Below, piece after piece: positions 32,020 through 44,900 of a stretch of 64,000 nucleotides of DNA. The DNA is taken from contig JAJEKV010000077.1 in NCBI GenBank assembly GCA_021234155.1, positions 3,609,385 through 3,673,384 on the forward strand, in the 5' to 3' direction. The stretch's first letter is position 1. Each line of letters starts with the position of its first letter. Below the pieces are notes generated by a model, which saw only the letters and a program-made list of their open reading frames with translations, searched no databases and was not told where the DNA came from. A program made the position numbers and the translations under genes. This stretch comes from Isoetes taiwanensis. Its lineage: Eukaryota > Streptophyta > Lycopodiopsida > Isoetales > Isoetaceae.

Positions 32020-33600
32020 CAGAAACATTCCTGCATTGATGTTCACACCACCTCTGCCTCCCTCAATCTGGCTTAAAGTTTTATCTGTTGTATTTGACAA
32101 AAAATCTTTTCCCTCAATAGACCTGAGAAAATCTTTCTCGCCGGAGCCTAGTCCAGCCACTATACCTGTGAAGTCTGATTCAAGGATCTAACTTTTCCTT
32201 CTTGAGCTTTTTTCATAGAGTTCAAAATCAACATCATAACTATGAACTTTTTTCTCCTATAGATTCTTCACTAGAGTTATGCTGCTCATCCTTCACAATG
32301 CAACAAGCTAGAGTTCATTGCTTCCCAAAACGTTGGAGGTTCAGTTCCTCTATCACGTTGAAGATTGGTCCTTAGGCCCTTTCATAACGATAACCTGATA
32401 AGCTGCTGCCTTTGCTGCCTTAGTCATATCCTCCTTGCAGTGCATTTCCTAACCAGACAAAAATGCCACCAGGAACATGAACAACAAAGGCCCCTGAGTC
32501 TAAAGCTGCCACCCCAGGACCATTCCTGATTTTCGAACCAAATGTAATGGGTCATAGGAAGATTGTGGGAGCCATGCGATACATCCAGAATAATGAGTTC
32601 GACTTGCAGGAGTTGCATGGACTCTCTTCTGAGCCTGTAATAATTGACAAGCGAAACCAATGTTGGGATTAGTGATACTCCTTGCAGCCTTTTACATCAT
32701 GAAAGGCATCCTCAAAGCTGGGCCATCTCTCCACATAAGGTATGCAAATTACAAGAGAAGTTGATCTTGAAATGCCTTTTACAACAATGCACAAAAACTC
32801 TGCCACTACTTTCTCTGACCTCTTCAAGTAATCAAAGACATCATATAACACGCAGGTAATATCCTCACATGGATTGTCTTGTAACCACAGGGTCTTATAT
32901 AAATGTCTCCAGGAAAATACTCCTCACATATGAATCCCACACACCAGCACATGAGTGATGCCATTCTCTATAAACTTTTAGTTTTCTTGCAACCACATCA
33001 CCAAAGATAGACATGATGAGCTACCCTGGAGCATTCCTTCTCAGAAATTGCAATTTCATCTCTCCATAACTGTTCATTAGGCTCAGAGGCATCTCTTGAC
33101 CGCTGCACTACTTCGAGATCAAGCTTTTTCTAATCCATTCTTCATTCGTCCAATGTCTCCCGCCCCCAGGTGTTTGAACTGTATCTCTCACACCATCAAT
33201 TCCCAACTTAGGTGCTGGCAAAAGAGGTGGCAAGTTAAGGTGATTAATTCTGTTAATTCTATGGGGACGCGGAATCCACTAGCAGCCCAAACTGGATCAA
33301 CTGAATCAACAAGAGCACTCTAGGGCTAGCAGGGAGCAGAATGAGACTTCAATTTTTTTCCAGGTGGTAGTTTCAGGTTTACATGTCTACCAAGCTTCCC
33401 TTTTTCCTTTCCCCTGCTCTTCTCAGTATCTGCAGTGTTTAGCAATCCATCTTTGTTTGAAAACCTACCTCGTTTTTAACTGGGACGAATCGCAGATTGA
33501 AGCCAATGGCCTCAACTCCTAGCCTGGGACTAGGAGAGCTCCAGATAAGGCTGCTATCTCCAACCTCAGCTATGTCATTCACAAGGTCTTGTGGTTCCAT
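32020..33600 (-). pseudogene. MKP1: MKP1-type dual-specificity MAPK phosphatase pseudogene, apparently intronless
   Basis: Plant MKP1 dephosphorylates stress MAP kinases. Here a plausible start (ATG at 33600-33598, MEPQDLVNDIAEVGD) is followed by pieces in order. These are GRHVNLKLPPGKKL; HWTNEEWIRKSLDLEVVQRS; the phosphatase domain (ECSRVAHHVYLW, ENGITHVL, CVGFICEEYFPGD, EDITCVLYDVFDYL); the P-loop region (VHCCK in one frame and GISRSTSLVI in the next, equivalent to HCxxGxSRST); NPNIGFACQLLQAQKRVHA; SSYDPLHLV; and a gelsolin-like segment (ALDSGAFVVHVPGGIFVWLG). It continues into a Ser-rich tail to about 32,020. Domains run together without evident introns, suggesting a processed copy, but no poly(A) tract or target duplication is seen. 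Many frame changes and stops, including in the catalytic loop, make it non-functional as written. Confidence 0.87.
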
Positions 33601-35094
33601 TTTTGTTTCTCCCTGCTAGTTGCTCAATTTTTATATGAAAAGCAAAACCTCCAATACCCGGCTTTCCTTTGCCGAGCATAAGTGAAGCCTGATGCGTATA
33701 AGACATTAAAAAGCCTATGTTCTTGTGAAAATCATTCATATGGGCATGTACCTAGAATGCACCAGACGAATGCATGAATTTTCCTGGCAATTATGCGTCA
33801 TACAGGTATCACAATATCCTTGTTCCCGGAATTTGCAGGACGGGACAACGTCATTTTGAAATAGACAGTTCAAAACGCATGTTAAGGGTAGAATTTCTTC
33901 ACCGGTTTTGAAAGTAAGCCCGTGTCAAATTGTGAGCGATTTAGATTCCACGGAAGTTCCAGAGCTTTAATTTCAATCAAAATTCGCCGCTTATTCGTTT
34001 GGGCGATGCATGATGGCGCCTAAGAGAAAAATATATTGAACCATGATCGATGAGAATCCTAAAATCCAAAACTGCAGGGGGCAAGGATGGATCCAATATT
34101 CAACACAATCCGGCAATGCATGGAGCAAAAATCGAGCTCCGGAGGCATGGCGCATGTTGAAGAAGGCGCAGCTCGGCTATAGCCAGGAGGACCAGCTCGT
34201 AAAAATCAAAGGGGCACACGTGAGAACAACGTCCCTGAGCATTCAGTGCAAGGCCACGAGAAATCCCCGCCGTTGGAGACGCGTGTGACGTGCTTAGTTG
34301 GTACAATGTGAAGAGAGTCACAATGTGGATAGAACACCTCTTATTATTTATAATAATTTTTAATACCATATATTAGTGTATTATCTCTACATACTAGATT
34401 TCGTATAGAAAAACAAAGCTCTATGGTCTCCATGGATGTATTCCTATGGTTTATGTAACACACATTTAAAAGGCCCTTTTACACATTGGAAGGAGAATTC
34501 TTCTTCTTCCTTCTTAAATAGCACGTTATGGCCACTGCCTCTGAACAAACACCCCACTTGTCACATGCAAAAATCTCCTCGGAAGGAATCCCTTCTTTTT
34601 TACTAGTTTAAATAACCATGCCCTGCCTGTTCGAGTCCCATTCTTCACATATACCTACTTGTCACATTAGACATTTACTATTTACAAATGCTTTGATCAT
34701 GAGACCACGACAAAGTCTAATGTTTCTTGAAGAGAAGAACCTGTAGCTTTGGTGTTTTTCTCATTGTCTTTCTGCTTTTTCCTCTTTAACCCATTGCTTT
34801 TTCCTCTTTAACCCATTACTGCATTCTTGATTACTATTACAAGTGGTTTGATTGTGAGACCAAGACAAAGTCCAATATTTCTAAAGTAGCTCCCCCAAAA
34901 AAAAAAAAAACCACCATTCTTTAATTCTTACTTTTTTTTTTTTTCAACATTCAAATAAAAGAAAATAAGCTAATAATGTTAAAATATTTGGAACCCAACA
35001 TTTTCTTGGCTTAAGATATATATGTATGTATGTATTTAGTATGTCCTACCAAAGTCGTGTTCCAATTTTAGCATGTTAGATGCGGCCTTAAGTT
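33601..35094. other. unassigned sequence with small duplications
   Basis: No gene recognised. A 22-bp tandem (GCTTTTTCCTCTTTAACCCATT twice, with minor difference) lies at 34774-34817. A short segment around GAGACCACGACAAAGTC (34702) recurs at about 34855. A/T homopolymers occur near 34896-34943. The plus-strand ORF 34043-34288 has no family signature. Confidence 0.5.
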
Positions 35095-35470
35095 CCTATC
35101 GGCATGTTTGAGAACATTATAAAGAATTATTCTTTTTATTTTGGTCCTAAGGTGCTTACTCATGTTGCTACTCTAGGCCTATGGTGCTTGCGCATATGTA
35201 TTTACGATACCCTAAGAGATACTTTGTGAAAACTTTCTACTTTGGGCTTAACGTGCTTATTCATGGGTCTCTAGAACATTCTAGAATGTTCTAGAACATT
35301 CAAAGACATTCTATCTTCAGTGTTTGCATGTTTTCAAAAAGTCTTTCTACTTTTGAAGAACCTGCTTACCCAGAGCATCTAGAATATTCTAGGACTATCT
35401 AGAATATTATAGAGCTTTCTAGAACATTCTAGAACATCCTCATCAAAAGAACTTTCTATTTTAGATTGAG
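35095..35470. repeat. TTCTAGAA-rich minisatellite, array 1
   Basis: Diverged repeats of a unit around GAGGTGCTTACCCATG and CTAGAACATTCTAGAA. Perfect TTCTAGAA palindromes lie at 35279-35286, 35289-35296, 35417-35424 and 35427-35434, some spaced exactly 10 bp apart. This is the spacing of perfect heat-shock elements (alternating TTC and GAA). Same family as 37838-38200. Confidence 0.75.
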
Positions 35471-35520
35471 GCCCTTGCCCACGAGCATGTCAGATGGGCA
35501 TATTTGCCCTTTATTCTTTG

Positions 35521-35664
35521 ATCTTAACCGTGCATAGCGATCCTCGTTTGTGGGGTATGCATGTACAAGTTTTTGTATACTGTATATTGAGATTTGCGAA
35601 ATACTATAAGGTTTGTGAGAATGTACTTAATGGTGTTAATTTTGTACATGTATTGTAAGTTTTT
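35521..35664 (-). repeat. dispersed repeat, inverted partner of 2313-2458
   Basis: The reverse complement matches 2313-2458 at about 90 percent by eye. No coding potential. Confidence 0.75.
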
Positions 35665-37837
35665 AGGGGCTCTCGCTGCCCTACGTAACCCCCCATGTGA
35701 ATATGCACCCAAACGAAAGGGGGTTTCAGGGGGATTTTAATTTCAATGTGTTGAATGCAATAGTTTGTGTTAATTAATGTTAATGGTAGTGATGTGTTGG
35801 TTGTTATATTAAAAATGGGCCCTTCGGACCCCCTTAATTTAAAATTACCGGGCTCTAACAAAAGCAAACATAGAAAATCGCTTAATACAAACTACATCAT
35901 CATGTCTTTTTGAACATGCAGCACAACATGGTTTTTATGCTAGGACCTCTTAGTACATTTATAAATATCTTAGCACCTCTTACATACATTTACAAATGTT
36001 ATACAAGCAAAGAAAAAGGTTCCTCAATGTTCCCAGGTTCCTCAATGCTCCCCCAGAGAACTTCAACAACAAATGAGAACTTCAAACAAAAACATTGTAC
36101 TATTAATACATGTAAAAAGCAAGGTACTTATTGCATGAGTATCCAATCAAATCCCTCAAGCACAACTTCCCAGTAAAGATAGAAGCCCTGCGGTTCGAAT
36201 AATGAAAATTAGAATGAAAATTATGACACCGAGAGATATCTCATAAATTCAATAGTTTTAATAATATAATAGTAGTTAGAGGAAATAATATCCAAATTGA
36301 TGCACATCATCATTCAATATTACCAATATATATCCCGGTTTTTGGTAAATAAGTCTCCTTGAAGGGAAACATTATGACAAGACCGGTCATTCATTTGCAA
36401 AAAACATCGCATTGTTGAAAATAAAGCACCACCAAGGCCGGCCCGAATAACCGCCTTGCGAGAACAAGCTTTTGCAGAGGTGGAATTACATCGGGCAATA
36501 AAAATGGCTCTTTGCCATATTCCTTCTTTAAAATTCTTGGCAAAAGCGCGAGATGGGAAGAAATACCATCTTCATTTCATCAAAAGTGATGAAGAAATAG
36601 AACTCCACATGAGATAGAAGTTTGCTTATGCAAGATCCATTATTGGGCACCGTAAACAAGAATGCCGGAGATAAAATTTTGCAAACAATAAGTTGAACTG
36701 GACTTATTGAAGGTAACAGGATGTAGTAAATTTTGTACCTTTCAATTCAAAGTTGGCGATTGGCGAGATAGGATTAAAAAGCCTTTGAAACATAGATAAC
36801 ATTCTATTATGATGATTCATCCTTGCTCTGCGCGCCTTTTGTTTTTTTGGTGGTGCACGCCCTAAGTATAAATACATGCTATTGTGACTGCATAAATGCT
36901 AATTCATAAGTAAATGCTTGAATATTTCCACGACAAACAAAATTATGTTGTACCTCCCTCGGTTGATCTTGCAAAAACTTCGGTCGTCATTATCGGCTTC
37001 CAAACCCGACGCTTTTGCATTATCCAAATTTTTTTAAAAGAGATTCTCGCCCGCACCAATATATTGATCAATCATCAACATCAACAAATAAGAAAAAAGT
37101 AAGACTCTATGGCTTCTCTTGCATATATGTAAGGCCAAACCTCTTCATATGTGTACTCCAACATGACATTTGCACCAAGCTACAAGCACATGGAGGTTGT
37201 GTCTTTAATAGAGGCCTGAATATACACCTTCCGCCACCTCATAGTCCACTTTTAGTACCGAAATATAGTAAATGATTAAGACCAAAGCAACATATTTCTA
37301 CAAAGAAATTATCTTTAACGTGATGCCATCTGGTTCAACTCAACTGCTTGCCATCGGTTCAACTCAACGTAGATGCTAATTTGCTCTAAAAACTAGCTGC
37401 TCTGGCGGGGTTTGTGAGAAAGAACCTTTGTATTATAACTCTGTCCAAAGACTATGGCATCCGGCAGAACCGATTACTATCGCGCTCTTCGCCCCGCATC
37501 GCGACTCTTCTTCCCGCCAATTCCATCCGCTCGCCGCAAGACATAGATCAAACCAAGTCGGTAGCTCTTCGGAAGAAGGGGAAAGGGTGGACCTTATCCA
37601 ACCCTAAAATATGCAATTTCGACTCTTGCATGCAAAGAGAGGTTTATACAAATATTTTTCTTATACATCTATACAAACACATGGTGTATGTGCACTCTAG
37701 AAATACTTATTCGTACGCTCCATCAAATACATCTACCAAATCATAAAACCATAGAAAAAATAGTATAAAAACACAAAAAAAACCCTGTTATTTTGCTACA
37801 TATTCTATTTTGGTTCTTTGCAACATTTCTAATAAAC
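35665..37837. other. unassigned sequence with one exon-like stretch
   Basis: At about 36415-36600 a plus-strand frame reads ALREQAFAEVELHRAIKM then CHIPSLKFLAKARDGKKYHL, which is protein-like but unrecognised. Around 37450-37545 a GC-richer stretch gives MASGRTDYYRALRPASRL in one frame, also unrecognised. Nothing else supported. Confidence 0.35.
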
Positions 37838-38200
37838 TTTCTAGATTGAGGTGCTTACCCATGAACATCTAGAACATTCTAGAACATTAGAGAGCTTTCT
37901 AGAACTATCTAAAACATTATAGAACATTCTTTGACTTTTCGCAAATTAAAGAAACAAATCTATTTTTAGATTTAGGCGCATACCCATAAGTATATACAAT
38001 AGTCCAGAACTCTAGGACATTCAAAAACTTTCTAAAACTATCTAGAGCCTTCCATAACATTCTAGAACAACCTAGTTAAAAAAGAACTTCCTATTTTTAG
38101 ATTGAGATGCTTAGCCATGATCATCCAGAATATTCTAAAATATTATAGAACTTTCTAGAACCTTCCAAACAATCTAGAACACCCTAGAGATATGGGTATG
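37838..38200. repeat. TTCTAGAA-rich minisatellite, array 2
   Basis: Three diverged tandem units of about 125 bp start near 37838, 37963 and 38090, each with TTTAGATTTAGG/TTGAGGTGCTTACCCATG followed by CTAGAACATT-type blocks. Perfect TTCTAGAA occurs at 37877-37884, 37897-37904, 38060-38067 and 38153-38160. Same family as 35095-35470. Confidence 0.75.
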
Positions 38201-38279
38201 TTTTAATTAGAGTCTTACTCTTAATTATATTAAAAAAAATCAATTTTATTGACAAATGAATGCTTAGTCTAGTGCTTAG

Positions 38280-38700
38280 AATGGGAGGCTTGGGGAGCAA
38301 TGACCAGGATTTAAATCCCTAATGCATCTCCTTAAGGACCGAGCATGCAACATGAGCCGTTGGATCTTGGACCCGATCAAGGGTTGAGATCACGCCACAT
38401 GCCAAATGCCTAGAGCAATGTGAGCCATAGGATCTCGAATCGACGATCTGGATTCAAATCAACCTGGACCGTAGGATGTTTATATATATAATTCGCAAAG
38501 CCATGTGCAACATAGGATATATCTCAAGGCAACTTTGAGGCGTAGGATTTTAAATTGACGGGATCAAATCATTCGGACCCGTATGATGCGTATATATAAA
38601 ATTTATATAAAAACTCCCAAGCCATCTCGAACTGTGAGGATATGTCCCAAAGCAATATGAGTTGTAGGATCTCATTCAAGGTCTAGATTGAGCGACGATA
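38280..38700. repeat. degenerate tandem repeat, about 130-bp period
   Basis: Recurrent blocks of the form ATG(A/T)GCC(G/A)T(T/A)GGATCT...GATC followed by TATATATA-containing spacers recur about every 120-150 bp. The similarity is weak but the order is consistent. No coding signal. Confidence 0.45.
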
Positions 38701-38899
38701 AACATAAGAACATAGAAGATAGAAACAATGCATAAAATCAAGGCATGGGAAATATTGTATAGAAGAGAAGATGAGCAAGCTGTCTTTGACACAAGCTCCA
38801 AATCCAACATTCTCCCTCTTAAAATCTTGCTTAAGAGCTTCAACTAAGGGTGAAATCACACTAGTGTTAAACCAAAAATTTATGGCATTCTTAGATACC

Positions 38900-40842
38900 C
38901 GTGCTTTTGACCACGGTGCCTCGGGATAAGTTGTGGGACAGATTGAGACAGCTAGGGACCCCGTGGACTTACTTGAAATGCTATATCTGAGACTATCTGC
39001 AGGCTTGCTCCCGGGCTCTCCTCACACCGTTTGGAGCAGTTGTTAGTAGCATTGGGGTGGGTCTTGGGCTGCCCTCTATCCCCCTCTTCGGCTTGTACAT
39101 TGACTAGCTAGAAGAATGGCTGGTACTCCGAAGGAAGGGGCCGGCTGGGTTGATGCACCACATAAGGGTCTAAGTTAGATATTGGGGTACAAAAGCACCC
39201 ATCCGGACTTTTAGCTTGCACTTTGGTCTATTGTGCTTAGAGGTGCTTGGAGCCCGGGACGCGATGATCCGTTTTAGCAAATTGCTTTTTCGGATCGATG
39301 ACATGGTTACCCGCGAAAATCATTCTGTTGTGAAATGGTAGGAAATCGAAAGGTGCGTCGGGCACGCTTAGCGATGCTTTCTCGGCTTCGCTTTGCCGCG
39401 CTTTTTGTACCCCAATATCTAACTTAGACCCATAATCCCAAGAACTCATATATCTTTGATGATGTTGACTGCTCGCATATATACCCGGAGGACATGCAAC
39501 GCCACCGGATGCTTTGGACACTACGCCAATTCACCGACATGAGAGTTAACTTGGCCCAGGAACAAAGGTGCCTTTGCTGGTCCCATCATCCCTAAGACCC
39601 ACGTCTTCCCTCATTCACTTACCCGGGGCAAGTAGTGGAGGTGGCTCAGGTCTTATAAGTATTTGGGCATTGAGTTTTCTACTACCACACACCGGGATGC
39701 ATCCATCGGTTACTGAGTCCCGCTTCGGGCTGGAAAGCCACAGATGCAATGCAAAAAACAATCCTGGCGAGTATGCATGGGGTCACCGGGCACACTTGTT
39801 GAGGGCCTTGGTTGAACCAGGTCCTCCTCTATGGGGGCAGAAGTGTGGGGCCCGGTGATATCCCTCACCACTTGGAACGATCTAGAGCAGGTACGAAGGC
39901 TTTCTTGGCCCGGGGGGAGTGAAATCCCACGGTCCCCATATCCGGATCTTGCTCCAAGAGAGCAAAGCTTCCTTCCATTCTGAGGGCTGCACCGAACGTC
40001 ACATTATTTACTTCCGGAAGGTGGTGGCTATGGATGAAGCCCCATTGCCAACCTTGCTTTAGCGTTGGCGATGGGCCCATAGCGACTCAAAGGCTGGCTT
40101 TGAAAGACAAACAAGCCGGTGGTTCTCTATGGAATGTGAGCCACCACACAGATGTGGACCGTTGCATACACTTAGAAGGAATCTTTGCCTTGAAGCGATA
40201 CGGATGCTTGCTTCATGGCCAAACTTTGGGATCGCGAGGCCTGTCACATGTCAAGGTGGCAAATTATCGACCGGCGAGGTTAATCCCATGCTCATGAGGG
40301 GCCCACACCACTACCCGCGCACCCATCTACCCATGAAAAGCGCGAGGTGATTGCTTCCATTCGCGCAGTGCACCCACCTCCGCGTTGAGAGCGGGGAGAT
40401 GGATTAGAGCAGCGTGAGGGCCATGCATCGATCTTTGTCCAGCGAGCCATGAGGATGAAAGTCCACGCCCTCCGGGCATTGTCCGTGTCGAGCATATCAG
40501 GGCTCGGTATGGTGGGTTAGTTGTGCCCCATCGAGGCCTTGCATGAGCTATTGAGCCGCGGCCTCTAGGCTTGTTGGGATCGTACCTCAGGGGAGGTAAT
40601 GAATCTGTGGTTCGGTTATGCCCCCATCCAGATATTAACCTCAATTTGTACTTGTGATTATGTATATATAAGCATGCGGTATGTAGACATCCTTATTGCT
40701 ACTAAGGTTTTCCCAAAAACCCTTGAGTGGGGGGTTTTAATCACGGTAGTAATAATGCCTTGCTCTCTCTTTGTACTTGGGTCCCATAGGCCAGTTGGTC
40801 TCCGTGGACGATAAAATCATATTCTATTCTATTCTATTCTCA
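38900..40842 (+). mobile_element. degenerate LINE (non-LTR retrotransposon) with RT region and 3' tail
   Basis: Reverse-transcriptase-like pieces are LYLRLSAGLLPGSPHTVWSS (about 38983-39040) and a degraded GVxQGCPLSPxLFGLYID motif (read as LPSIPLFGLYID near 39080-39105, then a stop and LEEW). A tract resembling the HP-x-YLGIEF region and a downstream WKATDAMQ segment lie near 39650-39760. The 3' end reads GTCTCCGTGGACGATAAAATC plus (TATTC)n at about 40798-40842, shared with two other sites in the window. Stops and frame shifts are numerous, and the endonuclease part was not identified. Confidence 0.6.
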
Positions 40843-41699
40843 AAAAAAATCTCTAGGCCGATATCATGTGTATTATGGACTATATGGCCTAAGATTGGCA
40901 CATTATAGCCAATGGAAACAGACTAGTGTTTATGCTTCCATCTCCACATCAACCATCTCGGCAATACAAAGTGGTCTACCATAATTTCTTCTTTCCTCTG
41001 ATTCTCAAGCATTATAGCTTTTACAGATAAGCTTCATCATTCAAACCCACCATATTTTCATTAATTTCATGGAGAATAATTCTCTATGACATATGAAGTC
41101 CATCAATTTTGAAGTCGACAATTTGTAAAAGAGATATATGGAGCCGATCGACCACTGTTATAACCTCAAATTATATCCTCCAAATTTGTAGAAGTTAAAA
41201 AACGGGCTTATTCAACATAGTAAGGACTACTTATGGTGCTTCGGCGTTCGAGCTTAGTAAACAACTTGAAAGCGTGATTGTTTCATTGTTGGCTAGAACA
41301 TTGGATTTTCATATGAACGTTGAGTGTGTGGAACTTCATCTGGATTGTGGCATGCGGTGTTGTTTGACATGAATACAATTCTATTGTAAGTATCTATAAA
41401 GTTGTAGACATTTGTACCTTCTTTGAATTTGTTGTAAAATGAAAGAAGGAAGATGGATGGGTATGTTGTATATTTAAAAAAGGCTAGTGATAGTATGCTT
41501 GGAACTTTGTAATGTGTAATTGATGCATTAAAGCATGAACTTGAGAATGTAGAAAAGATGACATGGAAGGAAGGAAGGAAGGTTCTTTTATCGTCTCGAG
41601 GCAAACTACTTGCAAATTTATCAAAGATTATCATTTTATATGCAAGCGTCATTAACTCAATAATATAAAATATTCTTGCACTCGGTACTGTTGGGGGTC
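40843..41699. other. unassigned sequence
   Basis: A minus-strand ORF at 41293-41652 (119 codons) has Phe/Ser/Thr-rich composition and no motif. A short (GGAA)n tract lies near 41565-41580. Nothing else recognised. Confidence 0.45.
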
Positions 41700-41918
<219 letters not shown>

Positions 41919-44900
41919 GGCAAGCATGATGCAAGATCCTATGTCTATATGAACTTAGGATGTTGTATTGGAGATATTTGGGTCAAGAAAGGCATTCTGT
42001 GTGCTGATGACTTGATAAGAGCTTTACATATGGGCTACGTTAAGATTGCAAGAAGCACCCATGGGAAAACTCAAAAGCATCCATCGAATACAAAGTTTCA
42101 AAAAAGAGAAACAATGGTTCTTCTCATACATTAGTCTTTTGGGAATTGCCGCTTTTACAACAAATAAATGGTCAGCATTCAACTTTGGAGCTGGCACCTT
42201 CAGAGCTTCCATACCATTGTTTGAATTTACATTTTTCATCACGCAAAAAACATGGTAACCAATTACATCAATGGTAATTTCTAAGATGGCATCAAGATAG
42301 CTGATGGAAATAGTAGAGCAGAAGGTAATTGCCTCTCTCTCTACTTGTAGTGTCCATAAGTTCATGGGTGGGGTGGTTGAACATAGAAGCCTAATGATGC
42401 CAAGCATAAGAAGTTGTATATACCAAGTGTATTGGTCTAGAATGTTGTGTACTTTTATTGGAAGAGCATAGACCAATTTGGCACAAAAGAAAAGAGTACA
42501 AAGATGGATCCAATATAAAGGTGGCCATATCGACAATTGTAATGCATAAGGTAGATTTTTTGCACACATAGAATTCATGAGATTAGTTTTTGTGTATATG
42601 GCATTTAAGATTTAAAATCAATTATGTTATAGTGGATGTTTCCTTAGATTGAAATGTTTCCCTAGACGTTGGTTGAACAATGCTTCTAAATCAATTGTGA
42701 TTATAGGGCTCGTGACCATCACTTGCAAACAAAAATTCTAAAACATCCTAAGCATTCATCTCTAGTCCTATGCTGGATGATTAGATTACATTGTGTTTTG
42801 AGGATTACCTCTTAAAAGTTTGAACAGAGAGTTGTTCTGAAGATTTCACATTGTTCCTTGCTAGGAGGCATGAGAGAGCTAGGAATGAAATAGAATAAGT
42901 TTTTAGTCCACGAAGATGAATCGACCATGGGAGCCATATAAAGTTAGATAGAATTACCGTCTACTTAAATGCTAGATGGCATATTTGTAGTCTATAATAA
43001 AAATAGTAGTAGCTTTGATATCATTTGAATATATAAGACGGATCCTTACCTTCCAAAAAAAAAAAAATTATGAAAGAGAATGTCGGGTTTTAGTATGGGA
43101 TGTCGTGGTTTACAAATCAGCATGCGTTTAATGGAATACAACCTATGGGCATAGAATTAAGTTTGTTGGCAATAGAATGTGTTTTAAAAATAGCAAGAAG
43201 CTAAGGAAGTAATATGTGCATTTTTATCCAAAGTAGTTGGTTAAGGAGGAGATTATTGACAACTGTGCATTCCATATCTAGAGCTCTTGGTGGACTTTTG
43301 TATGTATAATAGGAAAATAAAAATATGGATCGTAGGGGTCTATTTATAGAATGATGATAGTGTTAAAATGGCTTGTTCTTGCTATCATCCTCTTCATGTG
43401 ATTCTTATTGCCTTCTACATGGAGTAACATCCTCTAATCAGGTTTGACTAATTCTCATATTAACCTACTATATAGCATAATACTTTGATACATGTTGCAA
43501 GCAACACCCATTGCAACACCTATTTAGTTTTAGTTTCCATCAAGTGCAGTGTGAGAACTCCTTTGAGTCAATAAAGTATCTCTCTAAGTCGGCAATATGA
43601 TAACCTGCAGATGGGAGAGGCTTGAAAATGCAGAATGGAAATAGCACTTATCTTACATAAGAGATAAACAAAACCTTACCTCTCTGACTAATAGCAAGGT
43701 TCAGTTCTTTCAATCTATATCACATCAGTTTCATGGATCTGCAGCTTCAAAAGCACTGCTTCAGAGACCTTGTTGCTTTATAGAATAGTTGAGATGCTCC
43801 AACACAGGCTCAAACTTTCCAAATGCAAAAAAGCGATAGTAATTGTATGCAATCTATGTAAGAGCATATCAATTTTCCTGAACAACAATTCTGCAAATGG
43901 AGAGGAACTTCTGCAACCATGCACGAAGCGGGGCATATGTTGCAGATTTGAATGAGTATAAAGCAGTTGTTTCCAAGCTATAAAACATCCTTGAATGTGT
44001 CCTGAATGAAGAACTCAATCACTTCAAGCGATCAACATTGAATATAGAAATAGCTTGAATCTGTAAGTGTTGCAATGGATATTTTGCACTCAAATCTAGA
44101 CTGTCATGGAGGACGAAACTATATGCAGTATGATGGCTTATATAACATTGCAATGTCAACTTGAGGAATTCCACAACCCCAATCATACATGAATAAAGGC
44201 AACATGAACAAAGGTTTCCATCCTTACAAAGAATGCATGTAGTAAATAAGAAAAATACAATAGAGCAGCGTTGCTTTATTTCCAACATTATATGTTACAG
44301 GAACAATGATGATGTTACCCATGTTCAATATGTACTGACCTCGAAGAAAGAGCACACTCTCTATGTACACCTTCACAAATTGGCAGGGAATATGTCCATA
44401 AGCTCCAGGCTAACTCCCATAACGTGAAGGCTATAAATATGTCCACAAAACTCTTGAAAGCATATGTACTCACCCCATAGATGATAATGGTAAACCATAA
44501 TGAATCTGCAACATAATGCTACCATGTTTTCCATCAAGAATACAAATCTGTATAATAACACTACAATCATCGAAGATGGAAGATGATGATGAGAACACAT
44601 CACTGTAAACCAGGAACAACACACTCTTACATGATCTTCACCAACATTTGGACTTCTTCTGCCCCAGAATATGAAATGTCAATAAAGAAGAAAGATGTTT
44701 GACAAAGCAAAAGCAAGTATGGTCATTGTATCTCAATAGAAGAATAGAAATACGGCTATTCAATACAAAGCATATAACTTCTTATCAATCAGCAAATAAT
44801 CAAAGATTGTTTCTAAGTTAATGTAAAGCAATCTGGCTGCTTTACATTTCAAAAAACATTCACAAAATATAGTACTAATGGAATCAAAAGCAGCAATTTT

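Noticed and set aside
40034-40644. Overlapping ORFs of 60-105 codons on both strands
   Set aside because: They lie in the GC-richer body of a degraded LINE and show no conserved domain beyond it.
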